Shown one piece after another: positions 39,359 through 46,558 of a stretch of DNA of 52,343 nt. The translations under genes were made by a program, and so were the position numbers. Numbering within the stretch: position 1 is the first letter of the stretch; the number at the start of each line of letters is the position of its first letter. The notes under the pieces are model-generated. The model was given only the letters and a program-made list of their open reading frames with translations, was not told the DNA's origin and ran no database searches. Source of the DNA: Acidobacteriaceae bacterium (lineage in GTDB: Bacteria; Acidobacteriota; Terriglobia; Terriglobales; Acidobacteriaceae); NCBI GenBank assembly GCA_030041305.1, contig JASHOC010000032.1, positions 1 through 52,343 on the forward strand, read 5' to 3'.

Positions 39359-40261
39359 ATGTTCCGGGCGTTTTGCATTGTGATATGCGCACTGTTGGCC
39401 GCGCCCGCCGTAAGCGGCGGGCAATCTGAGCGGCAAGATCCTCCTGCGGACCCCGAACCGGTGACCAAGCCCGTCCCGCCCACTCCCATCGCCGTTCAAA
39501 AAGCGCAACTGAACGAGGAGACCTGGGATCCTGCCTGGACCCGCATGATTGAGAGGGCGCTGCCGCGCAGACTGCTTTCGCGCCGGCATTCGACTGCGGT
39601 CGCAGACCTTTGTCCCCGTTATCGCGAGCTCGACCGCACCGACCGCCGCGCCTTCTGGGCCTACTTCTTTCAGGCTTTGGCCGGCGCCGAGGCTGGGCTC
39701 AAGCCCACCGCCGACGTCCGCCACAGCGATCCGGCCGTTGCCGTCATGGACCCCGTCACCGGCCGCATTGTGCGCCAGCAGGGTCTGCTCCAACTTGCCT
39801 ATGAAGATAGCCGCCGCTATGGCTGCGATTTCGACTGGGCGCGCGACCGGCTTCTCCCGGAACACGATCCGGAGAAGACCATCCTCCAGCCCCGCAACAA
39901 TCTCCTTTGCGGAATCCGCATCGTCGAGAACCAGATTGTCAAGCAGCACAAGCCCCTGCTCACCGACTCGAGCTATTGGGTCACCCTGCAACCGAGCCAC
40001 GTCAGTTTCCACATGTTTTTGAAGCAGATGGCCAACGAACCGGCCTTTTGCGGCCGGCCCTTGGTGCCGGGTGTCCCTCCGCCCACCGTGCGCCAGGCGC
40101 CGCCGCTCTCCCAGGCCGACAATCGCCAGCCGGCGGCCGTCCCCCCAAGCTCCGCCGCCGACCCCGCTGAGGACGACCCGCCCGCGCCACGCGCTAAGTC
40201 GGCCGCCGCCACAACCGAGCCAGACCATTCCGCATCGCCGGCCGCGTCCACCCCGCCCTAA
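39359..40261 (+). CDS. Secreted lytic-transglycosylase-like protein
   Basis: The frame opens at 39188, but the ATG at 39359 begins MFRAFCIVICALLAAPAVSGG, a signal peptide; 300 residues. The core FFQALAGAEAGLKPTADV holds Glu111 in the position of the catalytic Glu of SLT-type lytic transglycosylases. QQGLLQLAYEDSRRYG (141-156) matches the GLMQ motif, and LLCGIRIVENQI the last helix. Such enzymes cut the glycan chains of peptidoglycan in the periplasm. The C-terminal 80 residues are Pro/Ala-rich low complexity. The assignment rests on pattern only. Confidence 0.72.
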   Translation: MFRAFCIVICALLAAPAVSGGQSERQDPPADPEPVTKPVPPTPIAVQKAQLNEETWDPAWTRMIERALPRRLLSRRHSTAVADLCPRYRELDRTDRRAFWAYFFQALAGAEAGLKPTADVRHSDPAVAVMDPVTGRIVRQQGLLQLAYEDSRRYGCDFDWARDRLLPEHDPEKTILQPRNNLLCGIRIVENQIVKQHKPLLTDSSYWVTLQPSHVSFHMFLKQMANEPAFCGRPLVPGVPPPTVRQAPPLSQADNRQPAAVPPSSAADPAEDDPPAPRAKSAAATTEPDHSASPAASTPP

Positions 40262-40263
40262 CC

Positions 40264-40989
40264 CTACTTCCCTTCCACGCAAAACAGTCCCGGCATGCTC
40301 TCGCCAGCTTTGCCCTCGACCACGTTCGTAAAGGTAGCCGCGTTCAGCGGCGCCTCCGGGCCGATGTAGATCGTGCGCGCGCCGGCTTCGCGGGCCCAGT
40401 GGACAAAGCTCGCAGCCGGATACACAGAGCCTGAGGTGCCGACCACGATCATCACCGTGGCGCAGTCGATCTCGCGCTCGATACGCCGCATCTCCAGCGG
40501 AATCTCGCCGAAGAAGACGATGTGCGGCCGCATCCGCCCGCCGCAGAGGCAGCGGCCCACCTCGTCCAGACTCGCGTACACGGCATGGTCCTCCACCGGC
40601 GGCCGCCCGCATTCGTATTCGCAGCGCGACTTGCCCAGCTCACCGTGCATGTGAACAAGATTCCCTGAGCCGGCCCGTTCGTGCAGGTCATCCACGTTCT
40701 GCGTGCAGAGAAAAAAACGCTCGCTGCCCAACTTGGCCTCCAGCTCGGCCAGCGCAATGTGCGCGGGATTCGGCTGCGCCTCTTGTCCCTGGGCGCGCCG
40801 CGCCGAATAAAACGCCCACACCGCCGCCGGATCGCGCCGCCACGCGTCGGGCGTGCACACATCCTCGATGCGGTAGCCGGCCCACAACCCATCCGACGCG
40901 CGAAAGGTGGGCAGCCCGCTCTCCGCGCTGATGCCCGCGCCCGTAAGCACGAAAACATGGTCCTTGGCGTGAATCGGGATTTGATCCAT
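40264..40989 (-). CDS. cobB: NAD-dependent sirtuin deacylase, CobB class III
   Basis: The ATG at 40989 has GGAG eight bases upstream; 241 residues. NAD-binding GAGISAESG is at 17-25, TQNVDDLH at 96-103 and the catalytic His at about 115 (HMHGE). The pair Tyr61 and Arg64 (FYSARR) is the YxxR signature of class III sirtuins (SIRT5/CobB), which remove succinyl and malonyl as well as acetyl groups from lysines. Zinc Cys are at 123, 127, 147 and 149; the second pair is closer (CxC) than usual. It follows qor in the same direction, after a repeat-filled gap. Confidence 0.93.
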   Translation of the reverse strand: MDQIPIHAKDHVFVLTGAGISAESGLPTFRASDGLWAGYRIEDVCTPDAWRRDPAAVWAFYSARRAQGQEAQPNPAHIALAELEAKLGSERFFLCTQNVDDLHERAGSGNLVHMHGELGKSRCEYECGRPPVEDHAVYASLDEVGRCLCGGRMRPHIVFFGEIPLEMRRIEREIDCATVMIVVGTSGSVYPAASFVHWAREAGARTIYIGPEAPLNAATFTNVVEGKAGESMPGLFCVEGK

Positions 40990-41010
40990 TTGCTTCACTC
41001 CGAGAACCAG

Positions 41011-41240
41011 CTTCTACCTCCTAGCTTTCACCTTTTAGCAGTAACCCCGAGTGCCCTTTCGGTCCGGGTTGTGGTCTCGAAACATGATCGACCGTAGCAT
41101 TTCTCTTCTCTTTTGTTTGTTTGCACCTTTCATGAAAGACGGCGCCAGGTCAAAAAATCGGCCGAACAAGATGAGAAGACAGAACTGAAAGCTGACAGCT
41201 GATAGCTGAAAGCTAAGAGCCAGAAGCTAGCAGCTAGCAG
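41011..41240. repeat. Two opposed CTNYYAG heptad arrays in the qor-cobB gap
   Basis: On the minus strand, directly after the qor stop (41247-41249), eight heptads in perfect register run from 41240 down to 41185: CTGCTAG, CTGCTAG, CTTCTGG, CTCTTAG, CTTTCAG, CTATCAG, CTGTCAG, CTTTCAG. On the plus strand at the other end of the gap, four more (CTTCTAC, CTCCTAG, CTTTCAC, CTTTTAG) occupy 41011-41038 before the cobB start. The middle 146 bases show no gene. Confidence 0.85.
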
Positions 41241-41246
41241 CTGCCT

Positions 41247-42215
41247 TTACGGCTCCAGCAGAATTTTCCCCGTCGTCTTGCGCCCTTCCAGGTCTGTCTG
41301 CGCTTGCGGCGCATCGGCCAGCGAGTAAACGTGCTCGGCGCGCAGCTTCAGTTCGCCCTTCGCCACCCATCCCAGCACATCGCCGGCGCGCCACTCCAGC
41401 TCGGCCCGCGTGGAGATGTAATGCCACAAAGAGGGCCGCGTTATGTATAGCGAGCCCTTGCTGCTGAGCTGGATCAGATCGAACGGCGGCACGGCTCCGC
41501 TGGCCCCGCCGAAAAGCGCCAGCAGCCCGCGCGGACGCAGGCAGTTGAGGCTCTGCTCAAATGTGGTCTTGCCCACCGAGTCGTACACCACGTCCACGCC
41601 TTTGCCGCCGGTAAGGCGCTTCACTTCCGCCTCAAAGTCCTGCTCGGCGTAAAGAATCGCCTCCGCCGCGCCGGCCTCGCGCGACAGCTCCGCCTTGGCG
41701 GGCGTTGACACCGTGGTGAAGACGCGCACCCCCAGCCGCGCCGCCATCTGCGTCAACAGCAGGCCCACGCCTCCCGCCCCGGCGTGCACCAGCGCGGTTT
41801 CGCCGGCCTTCAGCGGATACGTGGAATAGGCAAGATAATGCGCCGTCATGCCCTGCAGCATCGCCGCCGCGGCTTGCTTCAAGGAAACGCCGTCGGGAAT
41901 CTTCACCAGCTGCGCCGCCGGCACAAGCGCATACTCCGCATAGCTGCCCAGCACGCTGGTTGAAGCAACCGGGTCGCCGGGGGCAAAGCCATTCACGCCG
42001 GCGCCGAGCTCCTCGATGGTGCCCGCCGCTTCACTGCCCGGCACCAGCGGCAGCGAGGTTTTGTATTGTCCTTTGCGGAAGTAAATCTCGACAAAGTTGA
42101 CGCCAATGGCCTCGACGCGGATCAGCACCTGCCCCGGGCCCGGTTGAGGAATGGGCAGCTCGGCCAGCTGAAGCACATCCGGCCCGCCCGTCTCATGAAT
42201 CTGAATCGCTTTCAT
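41247..42215 (-). CDS. qor: Quinone oxidoreductase (zeta-crystallin type)
   Basis: The start MKAIQIHETGGPDVLQLAEL at 42215 is typical; a frame start at 42230 adds five residues. The 322-residue protein has the GroES-like N-terminal domain and the Rossmann fold with ALVHAGAGGVGLLLTQMAARLG. It lacks the structural-zinc Cys cluster, as expected of NADPH quinone reductases, which reduce quinones by one electron in the cytoplasm. SLADAPQAQTDLEGRKTTGKILL is the conserved C-terminus. Its stop leads straight into the heptad array described above. Confidence 0.94.
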   Translation of the reverse strand: MKAIQIHETGGPDVLQLAELPIPQPGPGQVLIRVEAIGVNFVEIYFRKGQYKTSLPLVPGSEAAGTIEELGAGVNGFAPGDPVASTSVLGSYAEYALVPAAQLVKIPDGVSLKQAAAAMLQGMTAHYLAYSTYPLKAGETALVHAGAGGVGLLLTQMAARLGVRVFTTVSTPAKAELSREAGAAEAILYAEQDFEAEVKRLTGGKGVDVVYDSVGKTTFEQSLNCLRPRGLLALFGGASGAVPPFDLIQLSSKGSLYITRPSLWHYISTRAELEWRAGDVLGWVAKGELKLRAEHVYSLADAPQAQTDLEGRKTTGKILLEP

Positions 42216-42518
42216 ATCAGCGTTAAGCATGAACCCTGGGGGCGGGAGGCCGCAAGATTATTGTGTTCGCGCCTCGTACTTGGAGCTGGACGCATAAATC
42301 CCGCTTTGAAAGGGCGCGGCTTCACAAGCTGCTGAAAAACTCGCCGGCTTTGAAAGGGCACGGCTTCAGCCGTGCCGCAAAAAGCCGCATAAACGACCGG
42401 GCTTTAGCCCCTGAGGGACGTTTCGCAACAGCGCCCAGCTCATGCAACCAGTCCTACGAGCGACGAACCCAACTTGGGGTGGACGGCCTTGCGGGCAAAA
42501 ACTCAGATCGCCTGGCTT
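42216..42518. repeat. 303-base gap with REP-like palindromes
   Basis: GCTTTGAAAGGGC(G/A)CGGCTTCA occurs twice as direct repeats (42303-42324 and 42347-42368, step 44 bases). The second copy runs into GGCACGGCTTCAGCCGTGCC (42357-42376), a perfect palindrome around TC. CGGGCTTTAGCCCCTGAGGG follows at 42398-42417 and matches 14529-14548 at 18 of 20 bases. No gene was seen here. Confidence 0.78.
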
Positions 42519-43529
42519 TTAAAGTTCGTCTCCCTCGCGCCGGTCCGAAAGCAGGCTCTGCTCTTCTCCCGGGGCCAGGCGCACCAGCCGATCGACGGCG
42601 TACGAGGCCGGATGCTGATTGGTGAAGTGATGGCGCACTTCCAGTTCCCCGAGAAGACCGATGGCCAGCATCTGAATGCCGGCCACAATCAGCACCGAAC
42701 CAATCACGAACATGGGCGCGTGATCGTCCATCATGTTCTCCGCCGGATGCAGGATCTTCATGATGAGCAGCGCCACCGCCATCCCGCTGCCGCTCAAGAT
42801 GCCCAGCATCCCCACACCGCCGAAAAAGTGCAAGGGTCGGCTCATGTAGCGGAGCAGAAAACGGATGGTGAGCAGATCGAAGAAAACGCGGAACGTGCGT
42901 CCGATGCCGTAATGGCTCTTGCCCCGCTCCCGGTTCACGTTCTTGATCGGAACCTCGCAGATCGACGCGCCATACCAACTGGCCAGCGCCGGAATGAAGC
43001 GGTGCATTTCTCCATAAAGAGGAATGTTCTGGATCACCTCGCGGCGGTAGGCCTTAAACGTGGTGCCGAAGTCATGGATGGGAACCCCGGAAAGCCGGGC
43101 CATCAGCCAGTTGGCGCAGCGCGACGGAATGCGCCGCAAGACAAAGTTGTCGGTGCGCTCCTTGCGCCAGCCCGAGACCACGTCGTAGCCCTCATCGAGC
43201 TTCTCCAGGAAGGCCGGAATATCGTTGGGGTCGTGCTGCAGGTCGCCGTCCATCGCCAGGATGAATTCGCCTGAGGCGTGATCGAATCCCGCCGCCAGCG
43301 CCGACGTCTGCCCGAAGTTCCGGCGCAGCTTCACCACCAGAACACGGCTGTCCACCGCGGCAATCTCTTCGAGCAGCTTGTAGGTGCGGTCGCGCGAGCC
43401 ATCGTCGACCAGCACCAGTTCGAAGCTCTCTCCCACTTGCTCCATCACCTGCTTCAGGCGGGCGTAGAGAACGGTTACATTTTCCTCTTCGTTATGAAAC
43501 GGAACGACGATTGAATACTTCTTCGCCAT
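42519..43529 (-). CDS. Family 2 glycosyltransferase with two C-terminal membrane helices
   Basis: The ATG at 43529 has AAGG six bases upstream and starts MAKKYSIVVPFHNEEENVTVLYARL; 336 residues. GT-A motifs are LVLVDDGSRDRT and AMDGDLQHDPND (Asp-x-Asp), with RNFGQTSALAAGFDHA. Helices at about 230-255 (LHFFGGVGMLGILSGSGMAVALLIM) and 270-292 anchor it. This is the DPM1/ArnC/YkoT group, which moves a sugar from a nucleotide to undecaprenyl or dolichyl phosphate at the inner membrane. The sugar is unknown. A TPR protein gene lies upstream in the same direction. Confidence 0.9.
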   Translation of the reverse strand: MAKKYSIVVPFHNEEENVTVLYARLKQVMEQVGESFELVLVDDGSRDRTYKLLEEIAAVDSRVLVVKLRRNFGQTSALAAGFDHASGEFILAMDGDLQHDPNDIPAFLEKLDEGYDVVSGWRKERTDNFVLRRIPSRCANWLMARLSGVPIHDFGTTFKAYRREVIQNIPLYGEMHRFIPALASWYGASICEVPIKNVNRERGKSHYGIGRTFRVFFDLLTIRFLLRYMSRPLHFFGGVGMLGILSGSGMAVALLIMKILHPAENMMDDHAPMFVIGSVLIVAGIQMLAIGLLGELEVRHHFTNQHPASYAVDRLVRLAPGEEQSLLSDRREGDEL

Positions 43530-43630
43530 GTGAGGCCTTGGACGCACGATCGGCGCAAAAGTTCCGCCGCGCGCTCTCCCATCCCATTATTTCACACCTC
43601 CGCCGGAGCGGCCGCGGCAAAGCGCGTGTT

Positions 43631-43942
43631 CTATCGATCCAGTTCGCCCAGCATGGACTGCATTTCGCTTAAAGCGTGGCTGTTTCCATTGCGCGCCGCG
43701 CAACCAATGCCGGCTTTCAGCCGTTCGATGGCTTCCTGTTTGCGTCCTGCTCCGGCCAGGGTCTGCGCCGCCATAAAATACCCCGCCGTGTAATCCGGAT
43801 CATTGGCCAGCAGCGTGTCGAACTCGGCCAGCGCCCCCGCAGTGTCGCCGCGGCCGGCCAGTTCCATGGCCACGCCATAACGGGCAAAGCTGTTTTTGGG
43901 GTCCAGCGCGAGAATTTCTTTGAGTCCTGAAATCTTGTCCAT
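43631..43942 (-). CDS. Small tetratricopeptide-repeat protein
   Basis: The ATG at 43942 begins MDKISGLKEILALDPKNSFARYG; 103 residues. It contains about two and a half TPR units (ALDPKNSFARYGVAMELAGRGDTAGALAEFDTLL, ANDPDYTAGYFMAAQTLAGAGRKQEAIERLKAGI). It has no signal peptide or membrane helix, so it is a cytoplasmic protein-binding module. It precedes the GT2 gene in the same direction. The partner is unknown. Confidence 0.85.
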   Translation of the reverse strand: MDKISGLKEILALDPKNSFARYGVAMELAGRGDTAGALAEFDTLLANDPDYTAGYFMAAQTLAGAGRKQEAIERLKAGIGCAARNGNSHALSEMQSMLGELDR

Positions 43943-44147
43943 GACGCCTGTGAGCAATCCGCCCCGCGCATCGACGCCGCGGGAGATTTGCTTAATTGAC
44001 AGGGATTGCCGAAACTGGAACAGGGACTGGTTTCCCGGTTTCGTAAATTGGCCGCTGTCTTTTCCTATTGTAGCTGGCCGCCTGTGGAAAGTTGAACCGG
44101 AGCGCAGCGAACGGCGAAAGGACGGCCGTCAACGGAGCCATAGCGAG

Positions 44148-44687
44148 ATGAGCGAGAGCCAAACGAACCCGGCGGTGCGCACCGTGACCAGCACCCAGTC
44201 CGAGATGACCGAGATCATCCTGCCCAATGACACCAACACCCTGGGCAGTCTCCTCGGTGGACGCCTGATGCACTTCATCGACCTGACCGCCGCCATGGCC
44301 GCCTACCGGCTCTCGCGCGCCAACGTGGTGACCGCGGCCATGGATCACATCGACTTTATCCGTCCCGTGCGCTTAGGCGACCTGCTCACCTTGCGATCGA
44401 GCGTCAACCGCGCGTTCAACACTTCCATGGAGGTGGGTGTGAAAGTGTGGGCCGAAAACACCCGCACCGGCGAGGTGGCCCACGTGGCCAGCGCTTACCT
44501 GGTGTTCGTCGCCGTCGACGAGCGCGGACGTTTGCAAAAAGTGCCGCAGGTGCAGCCGGAGACGCCCGACGAGGTGCGCCGCTACGAGGGAGCCTTGCGC
44601 CGCCGCGAACATCGCGAGGCCGAGAACAGTTTGCGCAAACAGGCAAAACAGATCAGCGCGGCGCTCCAGGAGGCGGCGAGCCGCTAA
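44148..44687 (+). CDS. Acyl-CoA thioesterase, hotdog fold (YciA type)
   Basis: The frame opens far upstream, but the ATG at 44148 (MSESQTNPAVRTVTSTQSEM) is the natural start; 179 residues. The hotdog helix segment NDTNTLGSLLGGRLMHFIDLTAAMAAYRL contains the Asn/Asp active region. HIDFIRPVRLGDLLTLRSSVNRAF and MEVGVKVWAENTRTGEVAHVASAYLVFVAVD form the sheet. Such enzymes hydrolyse short or long acyl-CoA esters. The C-terminal 35 residues are a basic/acidic helix (ALRRREHREAENSLRKQAKQ). No fatty-acid gene adjoins it. Confidence 0.88.
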   Translation: MSESQTNPAVRTVTSTQSEMTEIILPNDTNTLGSLLGGRLMHFIDLTAAMAAYRLSRANVVTAAMDHIDFIRPVRLGDLLTLRSSVNRAFNTSMEVGVKVWAENTRTGEVAHVASAYLVFVAVDERGRLQKVPQVQPETPDEVRRYEGALRRREHREAENSLRKQAKQISAALQEAASR

Positions 44688-44840
44688 CAAAAATGGCGAA
44701 ACAGGCTGCCGAACGACCCCGGCCAAATAGGCCTCGTCAGGGCATGGCCGCGAACCGGGGAACTCTCTTGGTCGGGTCCGGCGCCGAACGGCAACAAAAG
44801 CAAGGCAGGGCTTTATTGAAGACTGGAAAAGTAATGTCCT

Positions 44841-44893
44841 GTCATCCTGACCCTGAGCGCAGAGAAGGGGAAGGATCTGCGGTTGCTTTTCTC
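44841..44893. repeat. Dispersed repeat, GTCATYCTGA family, copy 1
   Basis: GTCATCCTGACCCTGAGCGC, then AGAGAAGGGG, AAGGATCTGC and GGTTGCTTTTCTC form one block. A related copy at 47969-48084 shares GTCATTCTGAGCGCA and GCGGTTGC but is split by an extra stretch. It lies 84 bases before the mrp start. Confidence 0.6.
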
Positions 44894-44976
44894 TATCGCA
44901 AGAGGACATTTGTTCTGCGGGAATCAAATTGACCCTGCGGGATTCTTTTCGCAGCAAAAAGGAGAAAACAAGAATT

Positions 44977-45807
44977 ATGGCGCATTCACATGCCATGCCT
45001 CAGCCGGCGGCGCTGCCCGGCGTCGCCAAAATCGTCGCCGTCGGATCGGGCAAAGGCGGCGTGGGCAAAACCACCGTGGCCGTCAACCTCGCCATCGCGC
45101 TCGCCAAGACCGGCCAACAGGTGGGCCTCATGGACGCCGATGTCTACGGCCCCAACGTGCCGCTCATGATGGGCTCCTCGCAGCAGCCCAGGGTGGGTCC
45201 CGGTAACATGATCCAGCCCAACCTCACCCACGGCGTCAAAACCATCTCCATCGGCTACATCGCCCCGGGCGACAAGCCGATGGTGATGCGCGGGCCCATG
45301 CTGCACCAGATCATTCGCCAGTTTTTGCAGCAGGTCGACTGGGGCGAGCTCGATTACCTCATCGTCGATCTGCCTCCCGGCACCGGCGACGTGGCCCTCT
45401 CGCTGGTGCAAACTGTGCCGCTCACCGGCGCCGTGGTGGTTTCCACCCCCAGCGACGTGAGCCTTGAAGACGCACGCAAGGCCCTCGAGATGTTCGCCCA
45501 GGTCAACGTTCCGGTGCTGGGCATCGTCGAGAACATGAGCTACTTCCGCTGCCCGCATTGCAACGAAGTCATCGACATTTTCTCGCGCGGCGGCGCCGAG
45601 CGCACCGCCAAACAGTTCAACGTGCCGTTTTTAGGTTCGATTGAATTGATTCCCGCCATTCGCGAAGGCGGCGACCGCGGATTGCCCGTTGCCCTCGCCG
45701 GCCCCAAGAGCCCCCAAGCCGCCGAGTTCTACGGCGTAGCGGAAAAGCTGAAAGAGCAAGCCGACGCCGCGGCCGCCGCAGCCAACGATGTGATCGAGAT
45801 TCGTTAG
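44977..45807 (+). CDS. mrp: Mrp/ApbC-type iron-sulfur carrier ATPase
   Basis: The ATG at 44977 (MAHSHAMPQPAALPGVAKIV) follows AAGGAG by about 11 bases; 276 residues. The deviant Walker A GSGKGGVGKTT is at 24-34, and DADVYGPNVPLMMG and IVDLPPGTGD are the switch regions of the Mrp/Nbp35 family. CPHC at 192-195 binds a bridging [4Fe-4S] cluster between two subunits. The protein delivers Fe-S clusters to apo-enzymes in the cytoplasm. It lacks the N-terminal DUF59 domain of many Mrp proteins. It stands alone. Confidence 0.95.
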   Translation: MAHSHAMPQPAALPGVAKIVAVGSGKGGVGKTTVAVNLAIALAKTGQQVGLMDADVYGPNVPLMMGSSQQPRVGPGNMIQPNLTHGVKTISIGYIAPGDKPMVMRGPMLHQIIRQFLQQVDWGELDYLIVDLPPGTGDVALSLVQTVPLTGAVVVSTPSDVSLEDARKALEMFAQVNVPVLGIVENMSYFRCPHCNEVIDIFSRGGAERTAKQFNVPFLGSIELIPAIREGGDRGLPVALAGPKSPQAAEFYGVAEKLKEQADAAAAAANDVIEIR

Positions 45808-45958
45808 CCACAGCGACTCGATGATTCGTAGATTCCAGTAAACATGGGCGCCCAGGTCCGGGCTCTCAGCGAGCGATTTGTGCTAGCAGGGGCGGAGGTC
45901 CCGCCTTTCCGACCAAAAGAGAGCGGGGCCATGATGCGCCCCGCTTTCTTGTTCGCTT

Positions 45959-46004
45959 GGTCCCTCGGTCCCTGTTCCCTTGTTCCCTCGTCCCTGATTC
46001 CCTG
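45959..46004. repeat. TCCCT-type 7/8-base array after the YXWGXW gene
   Basis: GGTCCCTC, GGTCCCTG, TTCCCTTG, TTCCCTCG, TCCCTGA and TTCCCTG run contiguously and end two bases before the stop codon (46007-46009) of the YXWGXW gene on the minus strand. The unit resembles those at 36740-36803 and 46469-46552. Confidence 0.75.
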
Positions 46005-46006
46005 CC

Positions 46007-46303
46007 TCACCGCCAATGCCCCTCAATCAGCACCCACCCGTCATGGCGATGCACCCAATGGTGCGCCACCCACACCGCTCCGGGGCGCGGCGGACGCACC
46101 CAGTACCCATGCACCCACACATACCGCGCGCCATCCCAGCGATGATAGCCCGCGAACCACACATAGCCGGGATGCGGCGGCGGCCCATAATGCTCCACAA
46201 TGGGCGCCGGCGGCCCCACGCGCACCACAACCCCAACCTGCGCCAAAGCAGCCGCAGGCGCCAGAGAGAGAGCCAACAGAAAAGCAAGCACAGTCTTTTT
46301 CAC
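46007..46303 (-). CDS. Secreted YXWGXW-repeat protein
   Basis: This 98-residue protein starts with GTG at 46303 after GGGA and begins MKKTVLAFLLALSLAPAAALAQ, a signal peptide. The mature part has repeats of aromatic pattern (PGYVWFAGYHRWDGARYVWVHGYWVRPP, AVWVAHHWVHRHDGWVLIEGHW), as in YXWGXW proteins of acidobacteria and proteobacteria. Their role is unknown; outer-surface structural or binding functions are assumed. A tandem-repeat array abuts its stop. Confidence 0.85.
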   Translation of the reverse strand: MKKTVLAFLLALSLAPAAALAQVGVVVRVGPPAPIVEHYGPPPHPGYVWFAGYHRWDGARYVWVHGYWVRPPRPGAVWVAHHWVHRHDGWVLIEGHWR

Positions 46304-46468
46304 TTCAGATCCCTACCTCTTCAAGGATTCACCGAACACGGTCATGATCCGCGTGGTCATCTATAACAACGCGCGCATGCTGAAGAAGTTGCGTCGCAAA
46401 GAACCTGCGCCCTGTTGAAAACGCTGGCAGCGGCTCCGACAGATGAGATATTCTCCGCGAATTCCCCT

Positions 46469-46552
46469 GTTCCCTGTTCCCTGTTCCCTGTTCCCTGTTC
46501 CCTGTTCCCTGTTCCCTGTTCCCTGTTCCCTGTTCCCTGTTCCCTGTTCCCT
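46469..46552. repeat. Twelve exact GTTCCCT heptads after murA
   Basis: GTTCCCT is repeated twelve times without change from 46469 to 46552, preceded by an imperfect ATTCCCCT. It ends six bases before the murA stop codon (46559-46561) on the other strand, so the murA transcript would carry AGGGAAC repeats directly after its stop. Exactness suggests recent expansion by slippage. Confidence 0.95.
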
Positions 46553-46558
46553 GCCTTT

